Under the pieces are notes generated by a model. It ran no database searches. It saw nothing but the letters and a program-made list of their open reading frames with translations, and had not been told where the DNA came from. From positions 86,965,538-87,029,537 of the forward strand of contig OU612043.1 of NCBI GenBank assembly GCA_914767935.1: a stretch of DNA of 64,000 nucleotides, in the 5' to 3' direction. Positions within the stretch are counted from its first letter, which is position 1. Every line of letters begins with the position of its first letter. The stretch is from Coremacera marginata. Lineage: Eukaryota; Arthropoda; Insecta; Diptera; Sciomyzidae. Below, piece by piece: positions 53,775 through 63,837 of this stretch. Both the position numbers and the translations under genes were made by a program.

Positions 53775-54157
53775 TTAAGAGTTCGGACATGCCAGGTGCA
53801 TATCCATAAATCATTGTCAGTTTTTCGTTTGCGGTAGTCGTCATCAGACTTGGGGATAATTTTTATCCTTATTCTTGTACTTATTTATTTTTATTTATTT
53901 TTATTTTTTTATTTATTTATATAGTTTTTTTACGTGGTGGGCTTCAAACCCAACGCATAACCTATTTAAGGCTCAAATGCTAGTTTGACCGGACTAACAG
54001 ATGCTAGTTGGCCGTTGCCCAGGGAACACCACGATTAGGTTTGAGTCGGCTTGGGACGATTTCGATATGGATAATGCTGGCCTCGCCAGGTTGAGGGAGT
54101 CAGACATGTAGCCATGTGCAGATTCTTCCCCTGTTCTCCTAAGGGAACCCACTTCCT

Positions 54158-57100
54158 CCTTACTTACTTACTTAGGTGGTCATAACAACCCGTGTCCGGG
54201 TTTCAGCCGACCTCATCAGCTCTCGCCAGGCGCCTCTGCTTTGCGCCCGCCTTCTCCAATCGGATACACCGAGTGCGGTTAGGGCTTCCTCAGCCTGGTC
54301 CATCCATCGGAGGCATGGTCTCCCTCGTCGTCGTTGACCAGCGACCCTCGCCTCGAGCACCTTTTTCGCTGTAGCTTTGTCGTTCATACGATGGACATGA
54401 CCCAGCCAGCGTAGTCGCTGCACAGTTATACGACGAACTACGTCAATGTCATCGTAGAGCTCATACAGCTCGTGGTTCATTCGGATGCGATAGTCATCGC
54501 CGACTCGAACACGACCGAAGATTTTGCGAAGAACTTTTCTCTCGAACACCCCCAGAGCGGCTGCGTCAGTTTGCGAAACTACCCATGCCTCAGCGCCATA
54601 AAGCAGCACTGGTAGAACGAGCGTCTTGTAGAGTGTTAGTTTTGTCGATCGAGAGAGGGCTCTGGAACTTAGTTGCTTACTGAGCCCGTAGTAGCACCTA
54701 TTAGCAATTATTGTTCTTCGCTTTATCTCCAGGCTGATTTCGTTTTTGGTATTAATGGCGGTGCCAAGGTAAACGAACTCCTTGACTACTTCAAAGTTAT
54801 AGCTGCCGGATGAAACGTGGGAGTCTAAACGCCGCGCTCCCTTGTTTGTAGACAGCATATACTTTGTTTTGCCCTCATTTATCGTCAAACCCACTTTTGC
54901 TGATTCCTTTTCGATAGCGGCGAAAGCAGCAGTAACATCTCTTTTGGTTCTGTCGACAATATCAATATCATCAGCGTACGCAAGGAGCTGGACGCCTTTG
55001 TAGAAAATGGTGCCATTACGATGCACACCGGCCTTTCGTACGATCCCCTCCATGATGATGTTGAAGAGATCGCAAGACAGTGGATCGCCTTGTCTGAAAC
55101 CTCTTTCGGTATTGAAGGTTTCGGAGAGGTCATTTCTTACCTTGACGGAGCTGCGTGTGTTGCTCAACGTCATTCTGCAAAGTCTTATCAATTTTGCAGG
55201 TATACCGAACTCAGACATTGTTGCGTATAGGCAATCCCTTCTCGGGCTATCGAACGCAGCTTTAAAATCGACAAAGAGATGGTGTGTGTCAATTTGATTT
55301 TCGTGGGTTTTCTCCAGGATTTGTCGTAGCGCGAAAATCTGGTCTATGGTGGACTTACCAGGTCGAAAACCACACTGATAAGGTCCAATCAGTGTTTTTG
55401 TAATCGGCTTTAATCTTTCACACAGTACGCTTGAGAGAACCTTATATGCGATGGAAATAAGACTGATACCTCTATAACTTGCGCAGATTGTTGGGTCTCC
55501 TTTCTTAAGTATGGGGCACAGTACACTGAGGTTCCAATCGTCGGGCATGCTTTCTGCTAGCCATATTTTGCTGATGAGCTGATGCATGCGCCTTATCAAT
55601 TCATCGCCGCCGGTTTTAAACAATTCAGCTGACAGGCCGTCAGCACCCGCTGCTTTATTGTTTTTGAGTCGTTGGATAGCAACTCGAACCTCTTCATGGC
55701 TAGGTGGTGATACTTCCACTCCGTCATCGTCGATTGGTGGCACTGAACTGCGCTCTCGATGGGCGGCATTGGTGGAATCGTCGCCAGTAAGTAAATTGGA
55801 GAAGTGCTGTCTCCACAATCTAAGCACACACTGTGTATCCGTATTCAGATCTCCATTTTCGTCTCTGCAAGTGGATGCTCCGGGCTTGAAACCTTGGGTA
55901 AGACGCTTAACCTGTTGATAGAATTTTCGTGCATCCTTCTTGCCCTGGTATACCTCTAGTTCCTCACGCTCACGCTTTTCCTGCTCTCTTTTCTTGCGTC
56001 TGAAAAGGCGCCTCTCTTCCTTCCTCTTTTCGCGGTAGTTTTCTCGCACGGCTCGCGTTGCAGCTGACTGCAGCGTTTTTCTGTGTGCGGCGTTTTTTAC
56101 TGCTGTCGCGATGCGACACTCCTGATCGTACCATTGGTTCCGAGGTTGCAGGCGCCGGAAACCAATGACTTCTTCAGCGGCAGCGCGCATGGAGTGGGAT
56201 ATATGCGCCCAAAGTCCGCCGGCGTCGTCGAGTCCAGAGGTTGGTTGGTTGAGTTTAACCGAGAGTTGAGCGGAGTAGGCTTCGGCAGCCCGTTGTAATT
56301 GCAGCTTAGCGACATCTAGCTTTCGTTGCATTCCTGTGCGTATGTTCTTCGCATTGCATAATCGCATGCGGATCTTGGCTGCAACAAGATAATGATCGGA
56401 GTCAATGTTGACCCCCCGAAATGTACGCACATCTAGAACACTAGAGGCATGCATTCCGTCGATTACAACATGATCAATTTGGTTTCGCGTTTTTTGATCC
56501 GGGGACAGCCAGGTGGCCTTGTGGATGTCGAGGTGCTTAAATCTGGTGCTACTAACTACCATGTTTCGTGCCGCGGCGAAGTCGATCAGTCTTAGACCGC
56601 TGTTCGTGGAGGTCTCGTGAAGACTGAACTGACCGACAGTGGGGCCAAAGATGCCTTCCCTTCCGACTTTCGCATTAAAATCGCCGAGGACTATTTTCAC
56701 GTCATGGACCGGAAGGTGGTCATATACGTCCTCAAGACTAGCGTAGAAAGCATCCTTGACGGCTTCGTCCTTTTCCTCCGTCGGGGCGTGCGCGCAAATA
56801 AGGCTGATGTAGAAAAATTTTTCCTTGATGCGGATCGTGGCCAATCTTTCGTTCACAGGTGTGAACCGGGAAACAAGGTGGCGTAGTTTCCGGCTAACGA
56901 CGAATCCACATCCGAATTCGCGCTTCTCCGCATGGCAGCTGTAGTAGATATCGCAGTGTGCTTGTTTAGAGCAGCCTTGCCCTTTCCATCACATTTCCTG
57001 GATGGCGGTGATGTCAGATTTTATTGTTTTGAGGGCTTCCGCCAGTTGGATAATGGGTCCGGACATTCCAGGTGCATATCCGTAAATCATTGTTCGTTTT

Positions 57101-57432
57101 TCGTTTGCGGTGGTCGTCAACGTAATTGGGGTTCTTATCCGAGGCTGGTTTAGTTTTCATTGGGCAGTAATAATGTGGCGGGACCCAAACCCTGCGCACA
57201 TTCCATGTTTAAGGTCTATGGATCGACCCGCCGCTCAAATTAGCCGTCAAACTGACGGATGCCAGTTTGCCGTTGCCCAGGGAACACCACTTGGAGGTTT
57301 GAGTCGACTTGAGACGATTTCGACATGGATAATGCTGGCCTCGCCAGGTTGAGGCGGTCAGACACGTTGGCATGTGAAGGTTCGCCCCCCTGTTCCCCTG
57401 TTCCCCTGTTCCCCTGTTCCCACTTCCACCTT
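54158..57432 (-). mobile_element. RTE-clade LINE, copy C, nearly intact
   Basis: A (TAAG)n tail at 54158-54176 on the plus-strand left side and a full 5' leader with CCCCTGTT tandem units (57388-57420). CCCACTTCCT occurs at both borders (54148-54157 and 57433-57442). It may be a 10-bp target duplication or the shared 5' terminus of copies C and D. About 3.3 kb. Confidence 0.9.
54172..57199 (-). pseudogene. RTE ORF, copy C, one nonsense codon and one small deletion
   Basis: The start MRRVWVPPHYYCPM is at 57199. A deletion of about 17 bp after WNVRT (near 57056) shifts the frame. A TGA at 56989-56991 replaces the CGA codon in AIQEMRWKG (a CpG-type change). From there 890-odd codons are open to 54172: GDFNAKVG, DSDHYLV, the basic linker, AGADGLSAELF, SYRGISLISIAYKV, CGFRPGKSTIDQI, FVDFKAAFD, GFRQGDPLSC, LLAYADDIDIV and RRRGRPCLRWMDQAEE. 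All catalytic motifs of endonuclease and RT are conserved. It is the best-preserved RTE in the window. Confidence 0.9.
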
Positions 57433-57442
57433 CCCACTTCCT

Positions 57443-58150
57443 AAGATGCGACGACTTAGGTAAAAATAATCACTCTACAGATGCAGTTCTCTTTGGAATA
57501 CCGCAACTTAGCGATGAGAATTTTATTATGAGTTTCTGTCATATTTGTATGTAACACCATTGAATGTAGACCCCCAGTTCTGAAATCCATTTTTCTTCTT
57601 CTGACACACCAATAATTTTAAAATTTAAATTACCTTAAGACAGAAATCTGGTCCTTAAATATATTGGAAACTTCCGTAAAACGCAGAATATGTAACCATG
57701 TCTTCGCAATGTTGGAATGAACTCCAATAAATACATATATATTAACGAGAGCCTGAGCCAAAGAAATCGTCCTCTTTTATAACGTTTCGTTATACAGCAA
57801 GATGCAGTTATTCATTTGTTAGTAATCGACAAGATAACGGCTTTGTTATCTAAGGCACCGATTTTCTAAGCCTAGGTGAAGTCATTCTTAAAATTAAATC
57901 AAAAGCCATAGGATCAGATAACATTCATCCCGTGCTTATAAAAATTCTTCTATAATTACAACTTCACAATACAATACAATACAATTCCCCACAATACAAA
58001 CTCCCTTCTGAATGAAAAATTGATAAAATACTTCCATTGCCATATCTTCGCAAAACTATTTAGATTTTCGTCCAATAGCGATTCTACCATTCCTAAGCAA
58101 ATCCTTTGAAATTATTGTAAGCAAATAAATCAAATATAAACCTTTTTAAA
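57443..58150 (+). pseudogene. CR1-like LINE fragment, copy 3
   Basis: Plus strand. ORF1 part: VLFGIPQLSDENF (57485-57530), IILKFKLP and DRNLVLKYIGNFRKTQN (57605-57690), then NESLSQRN (57745-57770). ORF2 part: LGEVILKIKSKAIGSDNIHP (57870-57930) and DFRPIAILPFLSKSFEIIVS (58050-58110). The endonuclease and linker between them are deleted. Motifs match the LINE at 39820-44465. Heavily decayed. Confidence 0.75.
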
Positions 58151-58169
58151 CAACAATAATCTTATCACA

Positions 58170-58840
58170 AGACATCGTGACCGATATTTTTTTCCATCTA
58201 AACATCATACGGTTAAAACTTGGCTTATTTTTTCGATAAAAAAATTAAAACTTTACATTAATTTTTCCGATCAAAAATAAAAGTTCAAATTAGACTTTTC
58301 TATTTTTTCGATCAAAAATAACGGTTAAAATTGTATTTATTATCTTTTTTCTTTTATTTTATCTCTATCAAATATAACAGTTTAAACTTGACAGTGCTAT
58401 TTTTTTTTTACTCATATAATAGTCAAAATTTTCAAAACAATTAATAAAACACATTTTTTAATTGAAAAAATTAAAAATTGAAGCAAAAAACAACTTAATT
58501 TTGATTACCTCCAAAATTCAGGGATGGTTTTTATTGTGTACATTTTTCCATGTTCTGTAAATTTAAGATATTTCCTAGATATACTTATTTTTTTCATTTT
58601 AACAGTAGGTCATTAAGTCAGATGATAAAACAATTAAAATTTGTCTTGTTATTTTGATTGGAAAAATAAAAGTCGAATTTTAACTCTTATTATTGATCGA
58701 AAATAAAAGTCAAATTTTAACTTTGATTTTTGATCAAAACACAAAAGTAAAATTTTGACTTTTACTTTTGATCGATAAAATAAAAGTCAAATTTGAACTG
58801 TTTTTTTTGATCGAAATAAAATCGGTTAAAAAATAAGGAT
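58170..58840. repeat. Degenerate array of GATC-centred AT-rich units
   Basis: Units of about 40-60 bp repeat with the theme AAATAAAAGTCAAATTTTAAC and TTTTGATCGAAAA. Many units are near-palindromic (AAAGTCAAA/TTTGACTTT), so they alternate in orientation. No coding potential. Confidence 0.65.
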
Positions 58841-58903
58841 TATTTGTTGACTTCTTTAAACAAAATCCGAAAAATTAAAATCTTTTAAGATTATTATTCC
58901 TTA

Positions 58904-59403
58904 TAGCATGTTCTCACGGCAGCCTGAATTAAGTAATTCGGCCTATGAATTACGAATGTGAATTACCTTGTTCTCACGAAGCAATAGTAATTCGATTTGA
59001 CAGCTGTTCTTTGTGTATTTTATTTTAATTTTATTAGATTTATTGTGGAATACGAAAATGGGAAAAAATGTGCAAAATAAATATTTGTTTATTATATTTT
59101 TTATTTTTTTAAGCAATGATACTAACTTTGTCTGCTGACTTTGAGAATTTGACTATTTGTTTTGTCTTGTTTTTATTTCTTCTTGTGTTTTCCTTGTGGT
59201 TTTCGATTAATTTTCGATAAAAATTAGAAATGAAACAGATTTCTACGTAATTCGGATGTTAATTCAAACTGAATTACCTTCAAATGAGGTAATTCGCTTG
59301 TCAAATTTTGTATGGCGAATTCCTTAATTCAGAACATAATTCAGCCTCGAATTACGAATGAGAGCCGAATTACGTTGTTCAGGGTGCCGTGAGAACATGC
59401 TAT
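58904..59403. mobile_element. Harbinger-type MITE, 500 bp
   Basis: Terminal inverted repeats TAGCATGTTCTCACGGCAGC and TAGCATGTTCTCACGGCACC (about 25 bp with one mismatch) and a 3-bp target duplication TTA (58901-58903 and 59404-59406), as used by PIF/Harbinger elements. Subterminal GAATTAC/GTAATTC words recur many times. No ORF. Confidence 0.8.
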
Positions 59404-59406
59404 TAG

Positions 59407-59725
59407 CTAACATGCATCGCACTGCTATATTCAAATATCGAATAGACTAATTCTTTCCGTCTGACTTTTTGAATAGAAATTTCGAAAATAACTGTTATTT
59501 TCGGTCCCTGAACAAATCAGAAACAAAACTAACAGTAATATATATAAGATATTTTCTGGAAATTTTCAGCCATCTACAGTCTGCGAAATAATTACATGTG
59601 ACTAAAAAACGTACAACGTTTTAAACGAACAACTTCGGTAGCGGTAAAATGTAAGTATACAGAAAAATTGGTTGTTGTCTAAGAATAAGTGTACTAAGAT
59701 TTTGCTTAGTTTTTCCTCATGGTAG
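59407..59725. other. No feature recognised
   Basis: AT-rich unique-looking sequence between two MITEs. Confidence 0.4.
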
Positions 59726-59903
59726 AATAAGACAAGGTAGTGTTTGTAGTTAAAATGCTCTCTTGTGCTGGGTACCGCACCTGTTAAAATCAGGTTTTTA
59801 CGAATAAAACCAAACAAATAACAAAATTTGCAAGTTACAATATTGTATGTGTTTGACGGCTGCGGTACCCACCGCTCCAAGACAACACTACCTTGTTAAA
59901 TAT
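59726..59903. mobile_element. Small MITE (ACAAGGTAGTGTT ends), complete copy
   Basis: Left AATAAGACAAGGTAGTGTT and right AACACTACCTTGTTAAATA are inverted repeats. The interior (GGTACCGCACCTGT, TTTTTACGAATAAAACCAAA, GGTACCCACCGCTCC) matches the interrupted copy at 23617-27981. 178 bp, no ORF. Confidence 0.8.
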
Positions 59904-61557
59904 ACCTTGGTTTTTGCTCTCAAAATTTACCGTTATCTACAAAAATTGCAGTAAGCCTTTATTCTTCAATAGAACATTTTTATATGTGTATTAGCAACAA
60001 AGATCTGCAAATAATGGGCTTGCGATAGTATTGACCAGTTGAGGGTCGTTTCCGAAGATGTTTTTTGTGTAGAATGCGAATCTGTGCTCAGAATTCGCTC
60101 ATCGTGTCAGGATTTTGAGATATTTTAGGTTATGTACACCAAAAATGGCTACTTTTGAGGTTGGATAAAGGATCACAGCATTTTTAAAATTATTTTCCTT
60201 TTATTTTATTATGAAGTACTATTAGTTCCCTTTAATATGAGCTCTGAAATGGTTCCGTTCGATGATTTTTTAAAAAATTAGGGCCATTTAAAGATCTCCA
60301 TAAAGGGGGATTTTATAATATGTCGGACTTACAAAACTGAAGTACAAACGATGTTTGTACAAGTAGTTCCTGGTAAAAACCTCAGCCAGGGCAAGCAACA
60401 TATTACCATTAGACTTCTTTACCTCACAGTAGTAAATATCAACTTTTGGGAGTAATATTAGCATATGAAAGTTAGCAAACAAACAAAGAATTCCACCACA
60501 ATGATACCATACATAATAGCTGCATTCCCGTGGCACTGGATCAGATCAAATCTCAGTGAAACAATTTTAGTTTAACTTTATTACAATTTGGCACCACTCG
60601 CGATGAAGTGTCAAAATACGAGTGCGAGCAGTAAGACCAAAACTCGTTAAAGAGTACTTCAGATTTGCCAACTATGTTCGTTTTGAAAAAAAATGCTTTA
60701 AACTTGGCACCATTTTAAGATCAGAAATAGAGCCAGGAAAAAAACTGGTTCTAATTTTTGTTTCTGCATTGTGAATGCACGCTCTAGATAAACGGGAATG
60801 CAGCTAATGATAACTAAAAATACATTTTTTATAAAAAGCGTTTTATTGTATTAAAAAATAATTAACAATTTTAAAAATTCAATTTCAATTGTTTGCTTTT
60901 TACAGAAAAAAAACCAGCGTGCAGTTGTCAGGACTGCCGACGGAAGCGTTAGTTTCTTAGGATTAGATGTAAGAATAAATATAGTATTAATTGAAAGAAT
61001 AAATGCATAGTGAGTTTTGATTTGAAATGGATTTTGAGTCGATTTAATTTTCAATAATATTCTGTACTCCGGTTCGACTAAATTTTACATATATTACAAT
61101 TTTGTTAAAGGTCTCCTTATGAAATCTTTACATTTTCGCATTGTAGTTAAACTTTTGTTTTAGTGTCCAATTATGTGAGTGCTACCGATTAAAACAGATC
61201 TTAAAACACAACTTAATGAGAATTAATAATCCGTACTCTAATGAGAAGCATAAATTTGGTTTGTTCAATGTATTGTATGTAATTTCTTTTTGAGTTGAGT
61301 AAGGTCAAAGATTTTGTTCTTTTTATTTACTTATGGCTTCATTTTGTATTCCTATCCGATCAATCATTTTGTTCAAAACAGTGTTCGTTCGTGTTTTTGA
61401 AATTTGTAATTCGAACAGAATCAAACAATGATAACAGCTGATCAGCCAGCGAATGATGCCATAGTACAGTTACCATAGTACAGTAACGAGCACTGAAACC
61501 AACTGAAACCACGAATTTGAACGTTAAAATCAAACGAACACTTTTCTGCTATCGTTG
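59904..61557. other. No gene recognised
   Basis: Short ORFs only (for example 60288-60536 on minus), with no family I recognise. An inverted repeat TAGCTGCATTCCCGT (60517-60531 and 60792-60806) could bound a 290-bp MITE. The rest is AT-rich with no visible structure. Confidence 0.4.
60517..60806. repeat. Possible 290-bp MITE with 15-bp inverted ends
   Basis: TAGCTGCATTCCCGT at the left end and its exact reverse complement at the right end. No clear target duplication and no second copy in the window. Confidence 0.35.
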
Positions 61558-62054
61558 GACCCCTTTTACATTGATCAAGACTTGAAGTCAAGTTTTTTTT
61601 GACGTTCTCTTTTGAAGTTGACGAAAGCTTTCACATTGGTCAAGACTTGAATTCAATTTCTTGTCTTCTTTCCTTGTTTTATTAAAAAATAAAGCGAGAT
61701 AGGTAGCAAGCAAACTGAAGCAAACTGAATTTTAATAAATTTGCTTTAGCTCCTTTTTCCACTTAAACGACATTTTTGGCTATAAAAATATATTATTATT
61801 AAAAATATCTACCAAAACCTCATTAAATAACTCACACACAAATTTTACTGCAACTGAAGTCTAACAAACTCACGTTGATATGCGAAAAATAAAATAAAAA
61901 GTACTGTCAACAACGCGAAAATAACAAAAGGAACTCGAAAAAATTGCCGGTACAGCTTCAAGTTTTTTTTCCCCTTCCGTCGCTTCCGATGTGCGGCGAA
62001 TTGCCTACAAACTCTGAAACTTGACTTCAAGTCTTGATCAATGTAAAAGGGGTC
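61558..62054. mobile_element. MITE with perfect 38-bp terminal inverted repeats
   Basis: Both ends read GACCCCTTTTACATTGATCA and stay identical for 38 bp. A 3-bp duplication TTG flanks it (61555-61557 and 62055-62057). An internal third copy of part of the terminus (CATTGGTCAAGACTTGAATT) lies near 61634. The ORF at 61845-62030 (minus) is basic, then hydrophobic; I see no family. Perfect termini imply a recent insertion. Confidence 0.85.
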
Positions 62055-62139
62055 TTGTGGTTGCAGTCGTTAATAGAATGGTTAAAAAATGGAAAATTCT
62101 GAACCTAAAGGTAAATAAATTATGAAATATATAAATATA

Positions 62140-63428
62140 CAGGGTTGCCCATATTCGAAGCGCCCATTTTATTTTTAAATAAATCAAAGAAACCACAATT
62201 TTTTGTCTGTTCGTCATGAATATCATTTAATTGGGTTCAAGTAGATTTGCTTACATCATTTCTTGAATGTGATATCTCGTAAATGGTCGCCATTGGCCTC
62301 TACGACATATTGTGCCCGTTTTGCAGCATTTTCCATGGTTTTCTTCAACATTTCGATGGGAATGGTGGTTATTTCTTGACGGATGTTGGTTTTCAGCTCT
62401 TCTAGGGTCTTTGGCTTGTTGACGTAAACCTTTGATTTCAAATAACCCCACAAAAAGAAGTCTGGAGGCGTTAAATCTGGTGATCTTGGCGGCCAATCGA
62501 AATCACCATTTTTTGACATCAAACGGCCAGGGAACAATTGCTTCAAAAAATCGATTGTAGTGCGGCTTGTGTGTGGTGGCGCGCCGTCTTGTTGAAACCA
62601 GTAGTGCCTGATACGCTTTCGACGAACGATTGGCATGAAAAAATTGTTTATCATATCGCGATAACGCTCCTGATTGACAGTAACTCTGTGGCCATTATCA
62701 TCTTCGAAAAAGAACGGCCCAATGAGCATTTTAGCACAAACGCCGCACCAAACAGTGACTTTTGCATCGTGAAGAGGTACCTCTTGAATCTCTTGTGGAT
62801 TTTCAGTGGCATAAATACGGCAATTTTGTTTGTTTACCGTTCCGTTCAACTGAAAATGAGCTTCATCGCTCATGATAATTTTATGCCAAAATTGCTCGTC
62901 TTCTTCAGCCATTTCGATGACTCTTTGGGCCCATTCCAATCGACGGGGCTTATCGGTAGGCAACAATTTGTTTACCAATTGAATTTTGTACGGAAACAAA
63001 TTCAAATCAACACGTAAAATGCGTTGTAAAGTGGATCGGGGAATGCCGAGCTGCTGAGAACGGCGATTTTGGGATGTTGTTGGTGACTGCTCAATACTGG
63101 CTCGTACGGCTGCAATATTCTCATCCGATCGCCTTGGTCGCTTTTTATTACCAGTTGTAAATCTTTCATACAAACGATAAATTGTTTTCTTGGAAGGCGC
63201 ACTTTTCACTTTATTTATTTTTTTGAAAGCACGTTGAGTTTTCACTATTGACTTGTTTTGTTGAATGTAAATTTCAACAATTTTAGTGCGTTCGCGTGGC
63301 GTGTACTGTTCCATTGTAAACATTTGCTTGGAATGACGCTTCAAACGCGGTATGTCATTAGTCGATTTGGCAACACTTCGGAAAGTTACAGTGTTGCCAG
63401 ATGGGCGCTTCGAATAAGGGCTACCCTG
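62140..63428 (-). mobile_element. Tc1/mariner element of DD41D type, complete, 1289 bp
   Basis: Flanked by TA (62138-62139 and 63429-63430). Terminal inverted repeats CAGGGTTGCCCATATTCGAA and CAGGGTAGCCCTTATTCGAA continue with GCGCCCAT. It holds a single intact transposase ORF. Confidence 0.93.
62256..63323 (-). CDS. Tc1/mariner transposase (DD41D), intact, about 355 aa
   Basis: I start at ATG 63323 (MFTMEQYTPRERTKIVEIY). The reading is open further to 63467, but that lies outside the element's terminal repeat. Helix-turn-helix region: KKTIYRLYERFTTGNKKRPR and LGIPRSTLQRILR. Catalytic residues: D in IIMSDEAHFQLNG, D in WFQQDGAPPHTSR, and D in SPDLTPPDFFLWG. I count 41 residues between the second and third when the last Asp of that motif is used, i.e. 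DD41D, the spacing reported for the VISITOR-type group. No stop or frameshift is visible. It acts on its own TIRs at TA sites and is potentially active. Confidence 0.92.
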   Translation of the reverse strand: MFTMEQYTPRERTKIVEIYIQQNKSIVKTQRAFKKINKVKSAPSKKTIYRLYERFTTGNKKRPRRSDENIAAVRASIEQSPTTSQNRRSQQLGIPRSTLQRILRVDLNLFPYKIQLVNKLLPTDKPRRLEWAQRVIEMAEEDEQFWHKIIMSDEAHFQLNGTVNKQNCRIYATENPQEIQEVPLHDAKVTVWCGVCAKMLIGPFFFEDDNGHRVTVNQERYRDMINNFFMPIVRRKRIRHYWFQQDGAPPHTSRTTIDFLKQLFPGRLMSKNGDFDWPPRSPDLTPPDFFLWGYLKSKVYVNKPKTLEELKTNIRQEITTIPIEMLKKTMENAAKRAQYVVEANGDHLRDITFKK

Positions 63429-63619
63429 TATACAGTGTCTGAAGAATGTGAAGCACTTGAAAAACATAAAATAAAAACTGCAATAGCTGCATACATTTTA
63501 TTAATTTATGTCAAAAGCAGTCACTCAATCACTAAAAACAATAATAATGTCTGCATTCTGCCAAGGCGAGCGCTATTGTAGCGATGGATCATTTAACGCT
63601 GGATTTCTCTGAATGCGTT

Positions 63620-63665
63620 GCTACGTCGAACGTCAGATCTGTTGACAACTGACGTTTGACGTAGC
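63620..63665. repeat. Hairpin, 17-bp arms with one mismatch
   Basis: GCTACGTCGAACGTCAG and CTGACGTTTGACGTAGC around a 12-bp loop. Possibly a transposon terminus or a regulatory hairpin; no partner copy was found. Confidence 0.6.
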
Positions 63666-63729
63666 TTGTTCGCTTGTTTTGTTTTGTTGAATTTAAAACC
63701 TAATTTCTTTCTGCTAAGAGGTTTACTTA

Positions 63730-63837
63730 ATGCAAAACGTAGTGCTAGAGATGCTAATGGATGATGGTCTTGATGTGGCTATTAAGGAGCACATTTCGGA
63801 CCTCATTCAACCATTGCAAGGAGCAAAGGGTAGTTAA
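63730..63837 (+). other. Small ORF or first exon, unassigned
   Basis: ATG 63730 opens 35 codons (MQNVVLEMLMDDGLDVAIKE then HISDLIQPLQGAKGS) and ends TAA 63837. The composition looks protein-like. A donor-like GGGTAGTT lies at 63829-63836, so it could be the first coding exon of a gene running out of the window. No family recognised. Confidence 0.25.

Larger units (their letters stand above)
50858..54157 (-). mobile_element. RTE-clade LINE, copy D (divergent subfamily)
   Basis: Same protein family as copies A-C but clearly diverged at DNA and protein level. The minus-strand 3' end carries an ATCATGATCTTAT-type repeat instead of (TAAG)n. The 5' leader (53850-54157) matches that of copy C (GTTGCCCAGGGAACACCAC, GGATAATGCTGGCCTCGCCA). 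Interrupted by a SINE at 52080-52391. Confidence 0.8.

Noticed and set aside
54192..56886. Several plus-strand ORFs of 70-110 codons across RTE copy C (and the same in A and B)
   Set aside because: They are antisense shadows of the RTE ORF and recur at the same relative places in each copy.
61370..61545. Possible MITE with AGTGTTCGTT inverted ends
   Set aside because: Only about 10 bp of inverted match in AT-rich DNA, no target duplication and no second copy.
62256..63467. 403-residue version of the DD41D transposase starting at 63467
   Set aside because: The first codons lie outside the element's terminal repeat, so the start at 63323 is preferred.
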